A DNA stretch of 64,000 nt, from the NCBI RefSeq assembly GCF_022267515.1, contig NZ_JAKFGB010000022.1, forward strand, positions 264,001-328,000, in the 5' to 3' direction. Every line of letters starts with the position of its first letter. Position 1 is the stretch's first letter. The DNA is from Rubinisphaera margarita (GTDB taxonomy: Bacteria; Planctomycetota; Planctomycetia; Planctomycetales; Planctomycetaceae). The notes under the pieces are model-generated. The model was given only the letters and a program-made list of their open reading frames with translations. It was not told the DNA's origin and did no database searches. Positions 33,853 through 41,371 of the stretch are shown in pieces. The translations under genes and the position numbers were made by a program.

Positions 33853-33921
33853 TAGGTCAGGCACCGCCTGACGCGGTTGCTTCGAGCAACGTCCACTTCT
33901 CGTCAGGCAGGGCCTGACCTA
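33853..33921. repeat. Inverted-repeat element B, copy 1
   Basis: A 69 bp element begins TAGGTCAGGCA and ends gGCCTGACCTA, with inner arms CGCCTGACG and CGTCAGGCA, so it can fold as one long or two short hairpins. It contains the sequence CTTCGAG found in the other copies (35610, 34591, 37533). This copy lies outside any gene, in a 353-base gene-free stretch (33692-34044) that otherwise holds only element A and decayed arms. Confidence 0.85.
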
Positions 33922-34044
33922 CTTAACTGGCGCAACGCATGCATTTCCTCAAAAGAGCGCAAAGCTAAAAGGGGTTTAATATCGGGTCAGAGGAACGATG
34001 GCTGACTGAGATCGCCTCGTTGTCACTTCGTTAGGAAGTCGCGT

Positions 34045-34593
34045 ATGATTGAGTTTCCATTTGAACACAACAAGAGTTATGTCGACGAGATCTTTCGGTT
34101 CCTTGCCAGCCCGGGAGGATTTCAGGAGGGGGCATTTTCGGAAAAGCTTCCGACAGTGGGAGTTACTGTCATCAGTGGCTCGCGATGGCTTGCCAATTGT
34201 TCTGGATTTGAGATCTACCAAGATCCGGACGCGAAATGCGCAAGAATTGAGGAACTCTCTTGGTCTGACATCATGAAAGAAGACGATCATTTACAATTGG
34301 CGTTCGCGAGAGAGAATCGTGACTTAAGTTTGAGCATCAGTAGTTGGTTGTCTGGCGTCCTTCCCGTTTTGTATAATGATATTGATCGCAAATTTGGGGA
34401 CAACCTTCCCCGGTTCATTATAGATGACATCTCGGGATTTATGTATTCCTGTGTCATTTTCCGGTCGGCGGTTGGGAACTCGCCATGCATAAACAACCTT
34501 ATGTTTCAGTGTTATCTTGCGAATGGTTATCCATGTGGATGGTCAGGCGCATATCCTGATGGGCAAATGGTTGTGTACTCTGCGACTCCCTAG
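34045..34593 (+). CDS. Unknown small protein, immunity-like context
   Basis: This 182-residue soluble protein is of no recognised family. Codon use is visibly AT-richer than in dnaE. The ATG at 34045 has AGGAAG 9 bases upstream, which supports a real gene. It has mixed alpha/beta composition with Cys, Trp and aromatic residues toward the end (CYLANGYPCGWSGAYPDG), and no signal peptide. The TAG stop is the first three bases of repeat element B (34591), so the C-terminus may have been set by insertion of the repeat. Gene size and neighbours resemble immunity genes of polymorphic toxin systems, but that is context only. Confidence 0.6.
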   Translation: MIEFPFEHNKSYVDEIFRFLASPGGFQEGAFSEKLPTVGVTVISGSRWLANCSGFEIYQDPDAKCARIEELSWSDIMKEDDHLQLAFARENRDLSLSISSWLSGVLPVLYNDIDRKFGDNLPRFIIDDISGFMYSCVIFRSAVGNSPCINNLMFQCYLANGYPCGWSGAYPDGQMVVYSATP

Positions 34594-34659
34594 GCCAGGC
34601 ACCGCCTGACGCGTTTGCTTCGAGAAACGTCCACTTCTCGTCAGGCAATGCCTGACCTA
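34591..34659. repeat. Inverted-repeat element B, copy supplying a stop codon
   Basis: A 69 bp copy runs from TAGgCCAGGCA to TGCCTGACCTA. Its first three bases are the stop codon of the preceding gene. The inner part matches copy 1 closely (CTTCGAG, CCACTTCTCGTCAGGCA). Confidence 0.85.
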
Positions 34660-34709
34660 CTCCACTGCGACGATTTCTTCGGATGGTCCCACCTATTAAA
34701 TGAATAAGC

Positions 34710-35204
34710 ATGAATAGCAGAAATGTACACCTAGACGCCTGGTCGGTTCCGCCCGTAATGTTAACTTCTTCGTATGTCACCTCTATACACAAGGCGAGGG
34801 AGGGGATGGCGAGGCAGGATACTGTTCGATGCAGAGGGCTGAAGGTTTGCAGTGTCGATGCTGGTTCCGATTTTCTCGTATTGCACTTGGGGGATAACAA
34901 CGTATTACGGATCTTTTGCGATAGTGCGTGGGTGGGATGGGAGATTGTTGAAGCGGTAGATCACGTTGGCTTTCAGGATGCGGCTGTATGGGATTTAGAG
35001 TACGAACTCCTAGGGGAAGTTAGGAGACGTCCATTTCAAAGGAAAATGCTGGTAGATCGGTTGCAGGGCCGAACTCTTAGGATGTTAACTGTGCTGGGGA
35101 AGTGCCTGTTCGTGGCTTTTGACCAGTTTCAATATATGTTTGAATCTCGTTTATGTTTGTCGGACAACAGGCATGTCCTGTTGTACAACGAAGAAAATGA
35201 ATGA
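34710..35204 (+). CDS. Hypothetical protein, AT-rich
   Basis: This 164-residue frame of low GC compared with the core genes is flanked by repeats. The product has no signal peptide, and a central beta-rich part (FLVLHLGDNNVLRIFCDSAWVGWEI) is followed by charged helices and RHVLLYNEENE at the end. There is no family match and no clear ribosome site, and internal ATGs exist, so the start is uncertain. Base composition and neighbours suggest horizontally acquired cargo, possibly another immunity-type gene. Confidence 0.5.
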   Translation: MNSRNVHLDAWSVPPVMLTSSYVTSIHKAREGMARQDTVRCRGLKVCSVDAGSDFLVLHLGDNNVLRIFCDSAWVGWEIVEAVDHVGFQDAAVWDLEYELLGEVRRRPFQRKMLVDRLQGRTLRMLTVLGKCLFVAFDQFQYMFESRLCLSDNRHVLLYNEENE

Positions 35205-35387
35205 GTATCCCAGCGTTCGTGTGCCATGCTGTGTGTCACAACATTCCGACGTGTTTTGTCCGAGTTCTCCGGCCCGTGAAGCGAACCGCGATTTGATTTG
35301 CTGGCAAGGAAGATCGGCGCCTCGATTCATTAGCCACTTCCCGCATCTTCCCGGATTCATGCAAGCAGGGCAGGCATGGCCGGGCGG

Positions 35388-35507
35388 TGCCTGACCTACT
35401 TTTCCGAGACAGACGTTGCTGGCGTAAGCAGACCGATTCGCCATCGCAGCTCACCGTAGTTCCTGCCCGCCTTTTCTTTCTCCAGCAGTCCCTGAAAGAC
35501 GAATCGC
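35388..35507 (-). pseudogene. Duplicated 3' fragment of the GH62 gene
   Basis: These 120 bases match 37591-37710 with one difference seen (T versus G at 35474). They contain the last 37 codons of the GH62 gene, its TAG stop and the terminal arm of element B. Read leftward the piece would encode FVFQGLLEKEKAGRNYGELR and the rest of that C-terminus; the single change turns Asp into Glu. There is no start or signal peptide, and element A begins right at the broken end. It is a remnant of a second copy or a segmental duplication. The 527-base gap (35205-35731) holds only this fragment and repeats. Confidence 0.85.
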
Positions 35508-35508
35508 C

Positions 35509-35586
35509 GGGTGCCACTGGCTCCGCTAGTGAAATTTCAAATGGAGGCCTGCCCCAACGAGGGCACTGGCAAAGCCAGTGGCACCC
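35509..35586. repeat. Inverted-repeat element A, copy 2
   Basis: A 78 bp copy with the same 13-base terminal inverted repeats as 33752-33829 and only a few internal differences. It abuts the broken end of the GH62 fragment. Confidence 0.85.
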
Positions 35587-35609
35587 AGCGAAAGGAAGCT
35601 CAAAGCCCG

Positions 35610-35689
35610 TAGGTCAGGCACCGCCTGACCTACGGTTGCTTCGAAGAATCTCCACTTCTCGTCAGGCAGTGCCGGCAGTGCCTGACCTA
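35610..35689. repeat. Inverted-repeat element B, copy 4
   Basis: This copy runs from TAGGTCAGGCA to TGCCTGACCTA and is slightly longer (80 bp) because of an extra CCTACG and a GCCGGCA insertion. Together with element A and the 23-base linker AGCGAAAGGAAGCTCAAAGC it repeats the composite at 33752-33921. Confidence 0.85.
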
Positions 35690-35731
35690 CTTAACTTAGT
35701 TCTTATCATTGCCAATTAAACCGAGAGTCCG

Positions 35732-36460
35732 ATGCCCGAAGATTTTTTGACCGCTCCGGAATTCCTCAAGCCTTTTCCAGATCCTGAGAATGTATTCCTG
35801 CGAGACGTGGAGCAGCATCATCGATATCTCTTACCTCTGGCAACACTGGATCTCTCAGCAGTCTCACCATACCTCGAAGGTACGATTCATTTCATTCAGC
35901 CAGTTGAACCTTATAACGGCGTTGTTGGAGAGAGTGGAGAAGAATACTTCAATCATTTCTGTCGGCCGAACTGGGTCGGATTTCAGTACGTCGAGGGGAA
36001 ATGCGAGCTGCTCTGTGATTTCAAGTTTTTTGAAATGGCACAACTCGAATCCACGACTTCGCGCTCGCCGCGGGAGCAGAAAGCATTCGAGCAATTGCAG
36101 GACCACTACAACGGGATCCATTCCGAATACCGTAATTCAAAGGATCGCTTCCGATCCTATGGGGCTCTGTATCATCCCAGCCTGAATCCACCATTTGAAC
36201 GTTCGGAACGTTTGGAGCTGTTGACACTTCTGGGTGGGGAGAGTGAATCCTTTAGCTGCAATTGGGCGGCTCTTGAGGACATGCCTCTGGTTCGCCATTC
36301 CCCCGAACACTCGGTTCCGATTCTACCCGATGGTCGCGAGTTCATCTTCATAGGAGAGTTGAGCACAATGCACTATATTTGGGACGCCCCAGACTGCCAA
36401 CTGCTGCTTTTCTACGACTCGCTCACTCGCATTGCATTGACGACCTTTGACTGGAGTTGA
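35732..36460 (+). CDS. Unknown 242-residue protein in accessory region
   Basis: This soluble, acidic, aromatic-rich protein has no recognised domain. The pattern of alternating strands and short helices (PFPDPENVFLRDVEQHHRYL, then WVGFQYVEGKCELLCDFKFFE, then a late ILPDGREFIFIGELSTMHY) is reminiscent of immunity or YwqG/SUKH-like proteins, but no match is claimed. The ATG at 35732 has a moderate GAGAG upstream. It is flanked by repeats on both sides, with no toxin gene nearby. It is likely real from its length and clean frame. Confidence 0.6.
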   Translation: MPEDFLTAPEFLKPFPDPENVFLRDVEQHHRYLLPLATLDLSAVSPYLEGTIHFIQPVEPYNGVVGESGEEYFNHFCRPNWVGFQYVEGKCELLCDFKFFEMAQLESTTSRSPREQKAFEQLQDHYNGIHSEYRNSKDRFRSYGALYHPSLNPPFERSERLELLTLLGGESESFSCNWAALEDMPLVRHSPEHSVPILPDGREFIFIGELSTMHYIWDAPDCQLLLFYDSLTRIALTTFDWS

Positions 36461-36502
36461 CTCGATCACTCATTGCTGGGGAACGGCTTTCCCCGGCTAA
36501 AT

Positions 36503-36720
36503 CGGGCAGGCTCCCGCCTGCCTTCCCCGAACTCCAGAGTCTAGGATGGTGAAAAGGCTAAACACCGTATCTCGCTCCGCCGGGTGCCACTGGCATTCCC
36601 CCCGCTTTTCGTCCAAGTTTGTGCGCCCCTGATAGTTCGACGTCCACTGGCAGAGCCAGTGGCACACGAAGGATGGCATTTGTGGATGTTTCGGGGTGGC
36701 ACTGGCTTTGCCAGTGCTCG
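36503..36720. repeat. Repeat cluster: GGGCAGGCTCCC unit, element A copy 3 and a half element
   Basis: GGGCAGGCTCCCgCCTGCC at 36504-36522 recurs at 49276. Element A copy 3 (36582-36665) has the outer arms GGGTGCCACTGGC and GCCAGTGGCAC but a different interior. GTGGCACTGGCtttGCCAGTGC at about 36696-36717 is a half element. The 373-base gap between genes (36461-36833) contains nothing else recognised. Confidence 0.7.
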
Positions 36721-36833
36721 TTGATCAATTGAAGGCTGTGATCCGAGATCCGCAGGGGGCGCGGCGAGAGCCTGTCAACATCCGCGCACCAGAGTTAGAA
36801 TCGCGTGAGATCCCCTAATGAGGAGAACTCACC

Positions 36834-37535
36834 CTGCATCGCGATCTCCTCTACGGAACCCTGTTCTCGCTGCTCGCGATCGGAACCGCTTTCCTGGCTT
36901 CGCGGGGTGGGTGGTACGTCGTCCTTGTATGGCCTGCGATTTCTTTCAGCACCGTGGCCGTCGCCTATCTGAGCGGCAACGCAGCTGTGTTCGGGAAACG
37001 AAGCGACGGATCGCGGCACTGGGCGTCGACCATGCTTCTCTTGCCCTATCTTCTGTTCGCACACGCGGTCTGGGCCGCCCAGGTGGCGCTTTCCAGCGAA
37101 GCTGCAGCGAACAACGTCGATCCGGCTCTGATCATCTCTCGCCGTCTGCGGGGAAACGAATACCCCGACGATGTTGGCCTCATCTGCGATCTGACGTGCG
37201 AACTGTCCGACCCTCGCTTGGTCCGCTCACGATCGACCTATCGCTGCCATCCGATCCTCGACGCAGGAACGGTTTCCGCGGCCGAGCTGATCGCCTTCGC
37301 AAAAACAGTTCCCCCCACGGACCAGGGTGCCGTACTTATTCATTGCGCCAACGGGCACGGTCGAACGGGAATGTTCGCCGCCATCTGGCTGATCGTCCAC
37401 GGCTACGCCCCATCGGCTGAGGAGGCCATCGCTTTGCTCAAGACGGCCCGCCCCGGCGTCCGCCTGCGGCCGAGGCAATTTAAAGTCGTGGCGGAAGCAG
37501 GTGAGATTCTCTGCGAAAATGAAAACCAGCCGTAG
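36834..37535 (+). CDS. Membrane dual-specificity phosphatase with probable CTG start
   Basis: The 233-residue product has three membrane segments (about 5-22, 27-47, 66-84) followed by a dual-specificity phosphatase domain. The active site HCANGHGRTG (170-179, Cys171) fits HCxxGxxR, with a plausible acid in the HPILDAG loop. The reading frame is open from a TGA at 36819, and the only start-like codon before the first membrane helix is CTG at 36834, with AGGAG 8 bases upstream. A GTG at 36954 would remove the first two helices. The TAG stop at 37533-37535 is the first three bases of repeat element B. The target is unknown. Confidence 0.75.
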   Translation: MHRDLLYGTLFSLLAIGTAFLASRGGWYVVLVWPAISFSTVAVAYLSGNAAVFGKRSDGSRHWASTMLLLPYLLFAHAVWAAQVALSSEAAANNVDPALIISRRLRGNEYPDDVGLICDLTCELSDPRLVRSRSTYRCHPILDAGTVSAAELIAFAKTVPPTDQGAVLIHCANGHGRTGMFAAIWLIVHGYAPSAEEAIALLKTARPGVRLRPRQFKVVAEAGEILCENENQP

Positions 37536-37601
37536 GTCAGGCACCGCCTGTCGCCAAGTGGTCGTCGCTCGAAGCAACCGTGCCAGGCAGTGCCTGACCT
37601 A
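37533..37601. repeat. Inverted-repeat element B between convergent genes, supplying both stops
   Basis: A 69 bp element with perfect 11-base ends TAGGTCAGGCA/TGCCTGACCTA fills the gap between the phosphatase and GH62 genes. Each end provides the TAG stop of the gene running into it. The hairpin could also act as a bidirectional terminator. Confidence 0.9.
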
Positions 37602-38651
37602 CTTTTCCGAGACAGACGTTGCTGGCGTAAGCAGACCGATTCGCCATCGCAGCTCACCGTAGTTCCTGCCCGCCTTGTCTTTCTCCAGCAGTCCCTGAAA
37701 GACGAATCGCAGATTCTCGGGGTCGACGAGCAGTTGCTGATTGTTGCTGGCGCGGATCAGTTCGCCGTGGCTGATGTTGTCGGTCCAGGGCGGGACGTCG
37801 GGAGCCGGGGTGATGTTGCGGTTGCTGGCGAAGGGGTGGTCCCGCGTGACGGCGAGTGGCTGCCATGTGCCGTCGAGCCGGTCGGCGATGTAGGCTTTGA
37901 AGTACCGCTGCCCCTTCTCTTCGATCACTGTCAGATACTTGTCGAGCCCCTTGAGGCGATAGGTGTGGCTCGCTTCGAAGAATTCGCCTCGCAGCGCCAG
38001 TTCACAATGGCTGAAGCCGTGCGGGAAGTCTTCGAGCCGTGTCCATAACCGCCACAGGCGACCGTCGAGGCTCGTGATAAACAGATACGCCCGCTCGTCG
38101 TCGCAGATAATCCAGTAGTCGAGGCCGCCAACTTTGCGCGGATCGTCCGCGCCACCATCGAGCATCGGCTGAGCCGGAGTCCACGACTGGGGATTGCTGA
38201 TTTCTTTCGTCGTCGAATACGCGACCCACATCTTATTCGCGTTCGGCATCCCGGCCTGATAGACCAGATACCAGCACTCGTGCGGCTCAAAGTAGAAGAC
38301 CTGCGGAGCCCCGAAGTACTTGCTTTCACTGACCGGCAGCAGCGTCCGCTTCGACGCGTTCGCCTCCTCCCAGTTCGCGAACGAGCAATACTCAATCGCC
38401 GTCCGCCCGGGCAGTTTGACCGTCATAAAGACATGCCAGCGGCCGTCGTGAAACACGATCGTGGGATCCTTCTGCGCCCGACTCGGCTCCACGTCGCGAA
38501 CTTCGGGGGCGATCAGCGGGGCACTGTATTCCCATTGAGCCGGCAGAGTGAACTCCGCGGCAGCCTCGTCGCGCGTCTGCCCCGCAACGGTCCCGGCGAG
38601 TTGTGTCAACATGATGACCAGACAGGCACTCCACCACCGTAGACTTCGCAT
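37599..38651 (-). CDS. GH62 alpha-L-arabinofuranosidase
   Basis: This 350-residue secreted glycosidase would remove arabinose side chains from arabinoxylan or arabinan. A signal peptide (1-24, ending TVAGQ) precedes the five-bladed propeller. Family features are clear: KDPTIVFHDGRWHVFMT (Asp62, base), APQVFYFEPHECWYLVYQ, LDYWIICDD (Asp178), FFEASHTYRLKG (Glu226, acid), WTDNISHGE and YGELRWRIGLLTP near the end. The start is the ATG at 38651 with AGGGGAG 8 bases upstream, which gives the best signal peptide; alternatives lie upstream. The stop is supplied by repeat element B, and its 3' end is duplicated at 35388. GH62 is best known from fungi and actinobacteria. Confidence 0.9.
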   Translation of the reverse strand: MRSLRWWSACLVIMLTQLAGTVAGQTRDEAAAEFTLPAQWEYSAPLIAPEVRDVEPSRAQKDPTIVFHDGRWHVFMTVKLPGRTAIEYCSFANWEEANASKRTLLPVSESKYFGAPQVFYFEPHECWYLVYQAGMPNANKMWVAYSTTKEISNPQSWTPAQPMLDGGADDPRKVGGLDYWIICDDERAYLFITSLDGRLWRLWTRLEDFPHGFSHCELALRGEFFEASHTYRLKGLDKYLTVIEEKGQRYFKAYIADRLDGTWQPLAVTRDHPFASNRNITPAPDVPPWTDNISHGELIRASNNQQLLVDPENLRFVFQGLLEKDKAGRNYGELRWRIGLLTPATSVSEK

Positions 38652-38788
38652 CTTTCTGACTCCCCTGTTCAACATGGTCACTCCTGTGGTGTGCTGGCTT
38701 GGAACCTGGGATGTATGACTCCAAGGGTTTCAACCAGATGATGCAATAGACTGGCCATTTCTCGTAACGAGGCGGATCATGTCCCTTC

Positions 38789-38938
38789 GCCCCCTTCAGG
38801 GGGAGAAGGTGCCCGAAGGGCGGATGAGGGGGCGATCAACCAGCGATGTTCAATACAAATGAGAAGCAGCGGCCCGTGAAGCAGGTCACCCGCATTTCCC
38901 CCTCACCTTAACCCTCTCCCCCAGGATGGCGAGGGAAC
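38789..38938. repeat. REP-like CCCTTCAGGGGGAGAAGG units
   Basis: Two inverted units face each other: a palindromic CGCCCCCTTCAGGGGGAG...GGATGAGGGGGCG (38789-38834) and CCCCCTCACCttaaCCCTCTCCCCC (about 38898-38922). This resembles intergenic repeats found in many GC-rich bacteria. The 388-base gap 38652-39039 holds no other feature apart from the GH62 promoter at its left end. Confidence 0.6.
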
Positions 38939-39039
38939 TCCGAATTCCTGACATTCTCCGATCATTGAACCAGCAGGTCCGTCGTCACCTTTGAGATCGC
39001 ACTGCCGGGCAGGCCAGCAGTGGCCCCCGACGCTCTGTC

Positions 39040-39879
39040 TTACTCGGATGCGTCCTCTGCTAACGGCGTCTTTCCGGCGGAGACGTCGAGGAGGAACTGG
39101 GCGAAGTCCTTCTGTTTCTGCTCGTCTTTTCCGAAGGAGCCGTGGGTGCCCGGGTATTCCCGGTAGATGATCTCGCTGGCCGGCTGTCTGGCGTATTTGA
39201 TCATCATCGAGACAAACAGTTCGTTCTCTTCCTGGCGGGAGGGATAGTCGTTGTCGCCGCACTGAATGAAGATCGGGAACGGCGTCTTTCGCACGTGGTA
39301 GAGCGGAGCGAACTCGTCGCAGAGGCCACAGCTCGCGGCAAGGCCCCGTTCCTTTCGCACGGTGAAGTGCGTGATCATGTGGCCGCTGATCGGCAGCAGT
39401 CCGGCAATGCGATCGACATCGACGCCGCGGGCATCGAGCCAGCTTTTGTCCATTGTGATCATCGCGGCCAGATAACTCCCGGCTGACATCCCGCCGACGA
39501 AAATCCGGTTCGGGTCGCCGCCGTATTGTTCGATGTTCTTGAACGTCCACGCCAGAGCATCGGCTGCGTCATTCAGATAGTCGGGGCACTGTGCCTTCGG
39601 ATTCAGTCGATAGGAGGGAGCCACCAGACAGACGCCCTGCTCCGTCAGATCCGGCCCGCCCCGCCGCCCACCCGTCAGTCCACCGCCGTGGAAGTAGACG
39701 AGCACCGGAAACTTCTCGGCTGTCTCGTCCGGCAGATGAATATCAAGCCGGCACTGCTCCTGCTGATACTCCGTGCCATTTTCAGGACCATAGTAGATCC
39801 CCTCATGCACTTCGCCCGCCGAACACGTCGTAGCAAACGCAACGGTCAGAAGCAGACAGAACAAAGCAGAACGTGTCAT
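39040..39879 (-). CDS. Secreted alpha/beta-hydrolase (esterase/lipase-like)
   Basis: This 279-residue exported serine hydrolase has a signal peptide (1-21), the oxyanion loop HGGG (64-67), the nucleophile Ser132 in GMSAGS, an acid near Asp209 or Asp211 in QCGDNDYP, and His246 in GTHGSFG. It belongs with the BD-FAE/carboxylesterase-type hydrolases; an acetyl or feruloyl ester of plant polysaccharide is a plausible substrate given the GH62 neighbour, but this is inference. It diverges from the M14 peptidase gene across a 170-base region containing a double palindrome. It shares its strand with GH62 but lies 388 bases upstream of it, so a common operon is doubtful. Confidence 0.88.
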   Translation of the reverse strand: MTRSALFCLLLTVAFATTCSAGEVHEGIYYGPENGTEYQQEQCRLDIHLPDETAEKFPVLVYFHGGGLTGGRRGGPDLTEQGVCLVAPSYRLNPKAQCPDYLNDAADALAWTFKNIEQYGGDPNRIFVGGMSAGSYLAAMITMDKSWLDARGVDVDRIAGLLPISGHMITHFTVRKERGLAASCGLCDEFAPLYHVRKTPFPIFIQCGDNDYPSRQEENELFVSMMIKYARQPASEIIYREYPGTHGSFGKDEQKQKDFAQFLLDVSAGKTPLAEDASE

Positions 39880-39940
39880 CAGGAACTCGCTTTCGTCGGA
39901 ACACAGTCAGTCGGAATCATCAGCGTGAAACTCGTCTTCT

Positions 39941-39966
39941 CGATAACATTATCGTGTCCGGACACG
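39941..39966. promoter_or_regulatory. Two abutting palindromes, candidate operator
   Basis: CGATAA-CA-TTATCG (39941-39954) runs directly into the perfect 14-base palindrome CGTGTCCGGACACG (39953-39966). They sit between the divergent esterase and M14 peptidase genes, a typical place for one regulator to control both. No regulator gene is adjacent. Confidence 0.45.
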
Positions 39967-40049
39967 CCGAAGGATGCAATTCTCTGGCAGATGTTGTTCA
40001 ATGTTCGGGAGTCTGACCACACTCACATCTAGCCGCCGGGAAGAGTCGC

Positions 40050-41303
40050 ATGAAATTCGTCACACCGTCGATCCTTTCACTCTTGCTCGGGTTCATCATT
40101 TCCTGCTCGTCCCTCTCAGCCGAGCCACTCTCCGTGCATGCCGACTTCGAAGGAGGCTCGGTTCATCTCCTCGAGATTGATCAGAACTCCCGCAGTCTCA
40201 CCTTCACGCCCGGCGGTGATCCTGCTCGCGGATGGCCCTGCTGGTGGTATTTTCGAATTGATGGTCTCACGCCCGGGGAACCGGTCACGCTGAAGCTTCG
40301 CGGGTCCACGGCGGCAGTCGAATCTCGTAAGCCGTTGTCGTCGGTCTGGGCGATGCCGAAGCAGGCGACGTTTTCGGTCGATGGCACCGAATGGCGGCAC
40401 ACGGAGCCGGGGCAGCGCGTCGAGGAGGCGATGGTCTATACGCTCGCCGTCGATGCGACTTCGGTGTACGTCGCCTGGGGTCCGCCATATACGCCGAGCA
40501 TGGCGGCTGAATTCGTGCGTTCAATCAGCGAGACATCGCCGCATGCCACGGCGACTGAGCTGTGCCGGTCGCGGGAAGGACGTGTTGTTCCGATGCTGCA
40601 CGTGAAGGAGGGGGATCGCCCCGACGAGGAACGGTTCGGCGTCTGGGTGCAGGCTCGGCAGCATGCCTGGGAAAGCGGTTCGAGCTGGGTCGCTCAGGGG
40701 TTCGGCGAGTGGCTGTTGAGTGAGGAACCGGACGCCGCGTGGCTGCGGCAGCATGCGGAGATCTTTCTGGTGCCGATTATGGACATCGACAACACGGCGA
40801 CCGGCAACGGCGGGAAGGATGCGTTGCCGCGGGATCACAACCGGGACTGGTCGGCCGAGCCGCACTGGAAGGAGATCATCGCGGCTCAACGGAAAGTCAG
40901 CGATCTGATTTCGGAAGACCGGATGGACGTCTTCCTCGACCTGCACAACCCCGCCCCGGGCGATCCGACGTTCTTCTACATTCTGCCGGAGGAGATGCTG
41001 AAAGAATCGACGGTCAAGCTGCGAGATCGATTCCTCGCACTCGCCTATCAGCGAATCAGCAAAGCCGAACCCCGCATTCCGATGAGCAGCAAACCGAAGA
41101 TCACAGGCACGAGCTATCACCCCCTCTGGCGACAGATCAGCACCAACTGGGTCAGCATGCACGGCAATCCCGACACCCTCAGCGTCTGCCTGGAAACCGG
41201 CTGGAACTTCACGAACAGCACAACCGAAGGCTACCGAGCCGTGGGAGCGGGCCTGGCAGCAACCGTGCGGGAATTTCTGGCGGAGCGGGCGCGGGAGGAG
41301 TAG
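40050..41303 (+). CDS. M14-family zinc carboxypeptidase
   Basis: This 417-residue exported metallopeptidase has a signal peptide (1-24), a beta-sandwich N-terminal domain (about 25-160) as in cytosolic-carboxypeptidase-like M14 members, and the catalytic domain. The zinc ligands fit HxxE...H: His205 and Glu208 in RQHAWE, and His299 in DLHNP. The catalytic glutamate is Glu382 in CLETGWN. The DHNRDW segment supports the family. ATG 40050 with GGGAAG upstream. The peptide or peptidoglycan substrate is unknown. It is divergent from the esterase gene. Confidence 0.9.
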   Translation: MKFVTPSILSLLLGFIISCSSLSAEPLSVHADFEGGSVHLLEIDQNSRSLTFTPGGDPARGWPCWWYFRIDGLTPGEPVTLKLRGSTAAVESRKPLSSVWAMPKQATFSVDGTEWRHTEPGQRVEEAMVYTLAVDATSVYVAWGPPYTPSMAAEFVRSISETSPHATATELCRSREGRVVPMLHVKEGDRPDEERFGVWVQARQHAWESGSSWVAQGFGEWLLSEEPDAAWLRQHAEIFLVPIMDIDNTATGNGGKDALPRDHNRDWSAEPHWKEIIAAQRKVSDLISEDRMDVFLDLHNPAPGDPTFFYILPEEMLKESTVKLRDRFLALAYQRISKAEPRIPMSSKPKITGTSYHPLWRQISTNWVSMHGNPDTLSVCLETGWNFTNSTTEGYRAVGAGLAATVREFLAERAREE

Positions 41304-41371
41304 TCTCGTGCGCCCACAGGTCCAGTGCTCCCTTAGGCCCGGCAGGTGGATCGCCAGCGTATCTGCTCACG

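Noticed and set aside
36818..37420. ATG at 36818 as start of the phosphatase gene
   Set aside because: It opens a different reading frame whose product is Arg-rich and unlike a phosphatase.
33752..37601. Evenly repeated units resembling a CRISPR array
   Set aside because: Copies are palindromic, of two types, spaced irregularly with genes between, and have no unique spacers or cas genes.
38903..39550. A 215-codon leftward frame
   Set aside because: It overlaps the esterase gene in another frame and is very Arg-rich.
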